Of a stretch of 64,000 bases of DNA, positions 60,135 to 64,000 are shown in pieces. A model generated the notes under the pieces. The model was not told the DNA's origin. It worked only from the letters and a program-made list of their open reading frames with translations, and did no database searches. The DNA comes from Heterodera schachtii. Lineage: Eukaryota > Nematoda > Chromadorea > Rhabditida > Heteroderidae. Where the stretch lies: the NCBI GenBank assembly GCA_023374025.1, contig SIJG01000124.1, forward strand, positions 214,425 through 278,424, given 5' to 3'. How positions within the stretch are numbered: the stretch's first letter is position 1; each line of letters starts with the position of its first letter. The position numbers and the translations under genes were made by a program.

Positions 60135-61220
60135 ACTCTATTCACTTTAATATTTTAATTAAATCCTTTTCATTTTTCCACTAGATTCTAAAATGAAGCG
60201 AAAACTTAAATTATTTATAAATGAAACCCACCTTTAATTATTTTTAATAAAAAGGAAAAAAAGAAAACAATTAAAATATTTATTAATTTTTTTTCTCAAT
60301 AAAAAAATTGCACCAGATTTAACATCAGAATAATTATGTATCATATATTTTGATGGCTTTTTTTTCTTATTTAATGTTAATCTCTTGTGTAAGAAATTTC
60401 GTTTTATCTTTTTGTCACAATTTAATACTTTGTTTTCTGCTCAGCTTAAACTGTCTAATAAGTAATCAAGCAATAAATGAAATTAAATTATTTCGAAAGT
60501 TTTTGGTTTTATATTGAAATATTTAAATTTTCTCCGTTATAATCATTTGATGTAATTAGCTCATTAAGAAAAAAGTTGGAGTAAGCTGATTAAGAAAAAC
60601 TAAAGTATCTCTTTTATCTTTGCAATATAACAGTTTTATGTGTTTAAATTTTGACACTTGAACTTTTCATATTTACATCAAGATTTTTTGAGATTTAATT
60701 ATGTTATATATTTAAAAGTTATTTATTGCGTTTTTGCTTAGAATATAAATTTTAATGGGAAGCAATGCATTTTCTTGTTCTTTTTTATGTGTTGTATTTT
60801 TTGTTGAAACTTAAATATTTTATTTGAATTTATAAAAATTGCAAAATAAATTTTTTTAAATTTGATCGTCAAAATAAATTAAAATAAAAAGATCAATTTA
60901 TTTTAAAAAATGCATATGTTATATCGAAAACATTACAATCTCTTTACAAATTTGAAAGTTAAATACAATTTAAAATTTTTTACACAAAATTGGATTATTC
61001 TAAAACTTATTAATATTTATTATTTCTGCTTTAAATTGTTTAGTTTCTGATTATTCGAAGGTACCAAAATTTTTACAAAGTAAACCCCGGACCCGAACAA
61101 ATTGTAAATTTTTTTTTCAAAATATACGTTAAACCAGCCAAATTTTGGCACAAATTGTGCTTTTTTATCCATTTAACAATTTAAGTATCGTTTTATATCA
61201 AAATAAATAGTAGTTAAATG

Positions 61221-61434
61221 ATTGATTATTGCATCGATAAATATCATTATATTATATAATTCAATTATAATTAATTTAGCAAAGACATTTTAAGAGCAAA
61301 AAGAAAATTATATAACAAATTGAAGATGAAATAAAAAACGGCTCGCACAAGAAGCCATGAAGCTGGTCATATAGACATGAGATTATCAAAATAATATATA
61401 TTTCAGCTAAAAAAAGTTGGTGTATTATCACATT
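61221..61434 (-). repeat. Dispersed ~210 bp repeat, copy 3
   Basis: Inverse orientation relative to 5311-5523, in the right palindrome arm. Confidence 0.8.
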
Positions 61435-62432
61435 ATCAAAATTTTTTGTTTTTCTAATTAAATTTTTTAATGTCTTAATTGATAAAAAATCATATTTGTT
61501 TATTCAATTCATTATTTTTATTCTTTGTCTTTTTTACCTTTAGGTATTAATTAATACGTTTTCATATGTTTAATTCCTATTTATTTTTTACTGTTTTTAT
61601 ACGTTTTATTTGTCTTTTAAATTTTATACTAATCGATGGTATTTATTCCTCTGTTTACAAAGCTATTGATTATTCTAAGATTAAAATATTATTATTATAA
61701 ATTTTTCTTTTTCATTAATTTGTTATTATAATTTTAAATTTTTATTTCATGTAGGTATAGCAATAGCATTTGCTTCCATTCTGGCTAGGTAATTATTTGT
61801 AGAATTCTTTAAATTCTATATAAAATTTTACAGTCTATTTAAACTAATATTTTATTTTTCCATTTTTTCTTTGATAATTTTTATTTTAAATAATATTGCT
61901 TTAAACTTTTAAAATCATTTTATAAATATTTTCAACTTTTTATTTAAATAACTCATGAATTGTTTAATAATATATTGTTTTTTCTTAAATAATTATTAAA
62001 GCGCAGGTTTTCGGTTTTCAAATGAAGATGAGCATCAGAATAAATTAATCATATTTATATTTTTGAATCATTAATTGCTTTTTAGAAACATTTTTCAAAT
62101 AAATCGCGAGGCCCTTTTCCGATAGGAATTAAATGCCTTGAGACATTCCATTTTAATTTTATTCTTCATATTTGATTTATAATTACCAATAAATTCTTTA
62201 TAGAATTGATATTAACAAGATAATTTTTTTTCATAGTAGTTAATTTAACTGCTTAAATTTTTAAAAACTTGATTTAATTTTTTATTTATTTCTATTGCAA
62301 TGATGAAGAGTTTAACTTTTCGGAAGCTTTCGTCCATATTAATTTATTTTTTAAATAATTAGTTTCTTTTTACCTAGTTTAACATTTAATATTTATTTAT
62401 TTTTGATTTGTATAAAATAAAATTTCTTAATT

Positions 62433-64000
62433 TTATATTGTTTAGTTAATTCACACTTATCAAATAATTGCAGATTTTTTTTTATAAAATTAAATTATCA
62501 AATATTGAAGGATTTTTTGAAATTATTTTATCTTTATTTATAAAATTTTTATTTTCAGTTAAAAATAATGTGTTTTTGATTAATTTCTAAATTACATTTG
62601 GTTTTTGTTCATTTTTTCTTTAATTTGTTATAGAAATACCAAATAAAAAAATGGCGATGTAACGTAACCACATCGTGATGGTGATCAGTTAATGCTTAAT
62701 ATTTTAATATTTTGCATTAAATAATTTATAAAATTTCATTAAATAAAAAAATTATGTTAAATTGTAATTTTTTGATTTCTTTATTTTTCTTTAAATATAT
62801 TTTGTTAATTTTTTATGATTTTTCTTAAATGATTTTTATTTTTTTTGTTAATCATATGATTATTTTTTCTTACATTCTCTTATTGTAAATTCATTTTTAT
62901 TATAATTATTTTTCTTTGATTTATTTTTTTAATTATATGTTTGTCATTCTTTTCATTATATATATATATTTTTTAATTTCGAAAAGTGTATTCAGAATGT
63001 GAAAACCAGATTATTTTTGATTAGGTATATATATAAAAAAATAATCATTTGACAATTATTTTTAAGGGTTTATTGAATATGTACATATTCAATTAATTGA
63101 TTAAATTTTCATCACTGTTTTCCCGTCTAATTATTGTTTTTTATTTTATTAATTGATGCAATCATTTAATAAATTTTTCTAATTAGTTTCACAAATTAAA
63201 AAATATTTTTTCTTTTTAAACCTTTGTTGTATTTGTATAGGTTTATTTATTGAAACGGTTTCTTGCCCCAGATTCCTATTTTTTCTCAAAAGATTGTCGA
63301 TTCTTTTTTGCATCTAGTTTTTGAACTTAATTTAGTTTTATGTTCATTTTATTTTTGATTTTTAAATTGACGTTCTATTAATTATTAATTGCGTAAATTA
63401 AATGATTTTTCAATTGTTATTAATTACTTTCTTCTTGATTTCATAAAAAAATTATATTACAGAATTATTTATATTTTTAAATTATTGGATGATATTAAAA
63501 TAATAATACTTTTTAATTTGTTGGAGAGCTAACTGATTAAAAAAATAAATGATTTATTTTATTAACAGTAGTTTAGACAGTTTATACTTGTAAGATAATT
63601 AATTGTTTTGCAATTTTTTTTCCTTATTTTCTTATTAATTTGTTAATTGAGTTTACTTTTTATTTTTCTATAATTGAAGTAAATACCGTAAATTTTATTT
63701 TGGGTAAATTTAAATGATTTCTTCATCTTTTACATTCTTCGCAAACTCATTTGTTAGATGGTTGCTTCTTTCATAAAAAACTTTGTTTTGCTTATTTTCT
63801 CAAGTATTATTGTCAATCAATCATTCTTTACATCATCGATGTATTTAAAAGTTGACAACTTAATATGGAGAAATTAATCTTTTTAAATTAAAATTTAAAA
63901 ATTCTATACTCATAATTTATTTTTTGTTATAAACAATATTCTTAAATTCAAATGAAATTTTATAGTCATGATTATTATTTTAGTATTATCATAAATACAT
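62433..64000. other. T-rich desert to the window end
   Basis: No gene. A short (TA)n run lies near 62958-62970. Nothing else recognised. Confidence 0.55.

Larger units (their letters stand above)
59762..62432 (-). repeat. Large palindrome, right arm (~2.67 kb)
   Basis: Reverse complement of 56082-58757. Recognisable anchor words include the ggctagg at about 61785, aaatcgcgaggccctttt at 62101 and ttcggaagctttcgtccat at about 62320. Homology fades after aatttcttaatttta. Confidence 0.95.

Noticed and set aside
1..64000. Alternative genetic code (TAA/TAG as sense, as in some ciliates) hiding longer genes
   Set aside because: TGA is also frequent in all frames of the desert, and the structured regions are clearly transposons. 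I saw no stretch whose composition becomes gene-like when TAA/TAG are read through. A computed six-frame translation with such a code would settle it.
1..64000. CRISPR array or bacterial origin
   Set aside because: No regularly spaced identical direct repeats with unique spacers, no operon-like coding, and coding density far too low for a bacterial chromosome.

Overview
The window is 64 kb of extremely A+T-rich DNA, roughly four fifths A+T judged by eye. I found no convincing multi-exon gene, rRNA, tRNA, transposase or CRISPR array. It has no operons, ribosome-binding sites or dense coding, and it is full of non-autonomous DNA transposons with 8-bp target-site duplications. That points to a gene-poor, repeat-rich region of a eukaryotic nuclear genome, probably an A+T-rich invertebrate or protist. 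I cannot name the species. Almost every open frame in all six frames is short, and most lack an ATG. The longest stop-free run is about 130 codons in a T-rich stretch, which chance can explain.

The window is a patchwork of repeats. From 1 to 16.7 kb it is A+T desert, with a 15-16 bp minisatellite at 4.7 kb, a dispersed ~210 bp repeat at 5.3 kb, and one member (7.5-8.7 kb) of a ~1.16 kb inverted pair whose partner lies at 23.2-24.3 kb. From 16.7 to 19.4 kb there is a local tandem-duplication array with a ~621 bp inner period. At 20.6-22.3 kb and again at 36.7-38.4 kb there is a duplicated ~1.6 kb block with the same G-rich hAT element in the same target site. The full element, with 8-bp duplications, survives only in the second copy (37936-39231). 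At 27.2-28.1 kb there is a cluster of very G+C-rich transposon remnants. The 34.4-36.1 kb block recurs at 45.7-46.9 kb. The 44.9-46.9 kb stretch is a mosaic of pieces found at 37.9 kb and 34.4-36.1 kb, joined through a separate motif array (45041-45262).

Four complete hAT-like miniature elements with matching 8-bp flanking duplications can be delimited to the base: 37936-39231, 43518-44037, 50944-51727 and 58927-59531. None carries a transposase, so each would depend on one encoded elsewhere. Several share G+C-rich palindromes built on CCGGCGG...CCGCCGG and a GTTCTTATTT motif, which suggests related lineages.

The largest structure is an inverted repeat at 56082-62432: two ~2.67 kb arms of very high identity around a ~1 kb spacer that has received a 605 bp hAT element. 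On a larger scale the window alternates between A-rich and T-rich strand domains of about 1-9 kb, and one switch lies at the palindrome centre.

A few short patches of more complex, G+C-richer sequence with open frames (1899-1985, 13910-13987, 28299-28463, 30487-30566, 31898-32005, 33406-33531, 37643-37765, 42062-42149) could be small exons or relics. None can be assigned a function, and all are low confidence.
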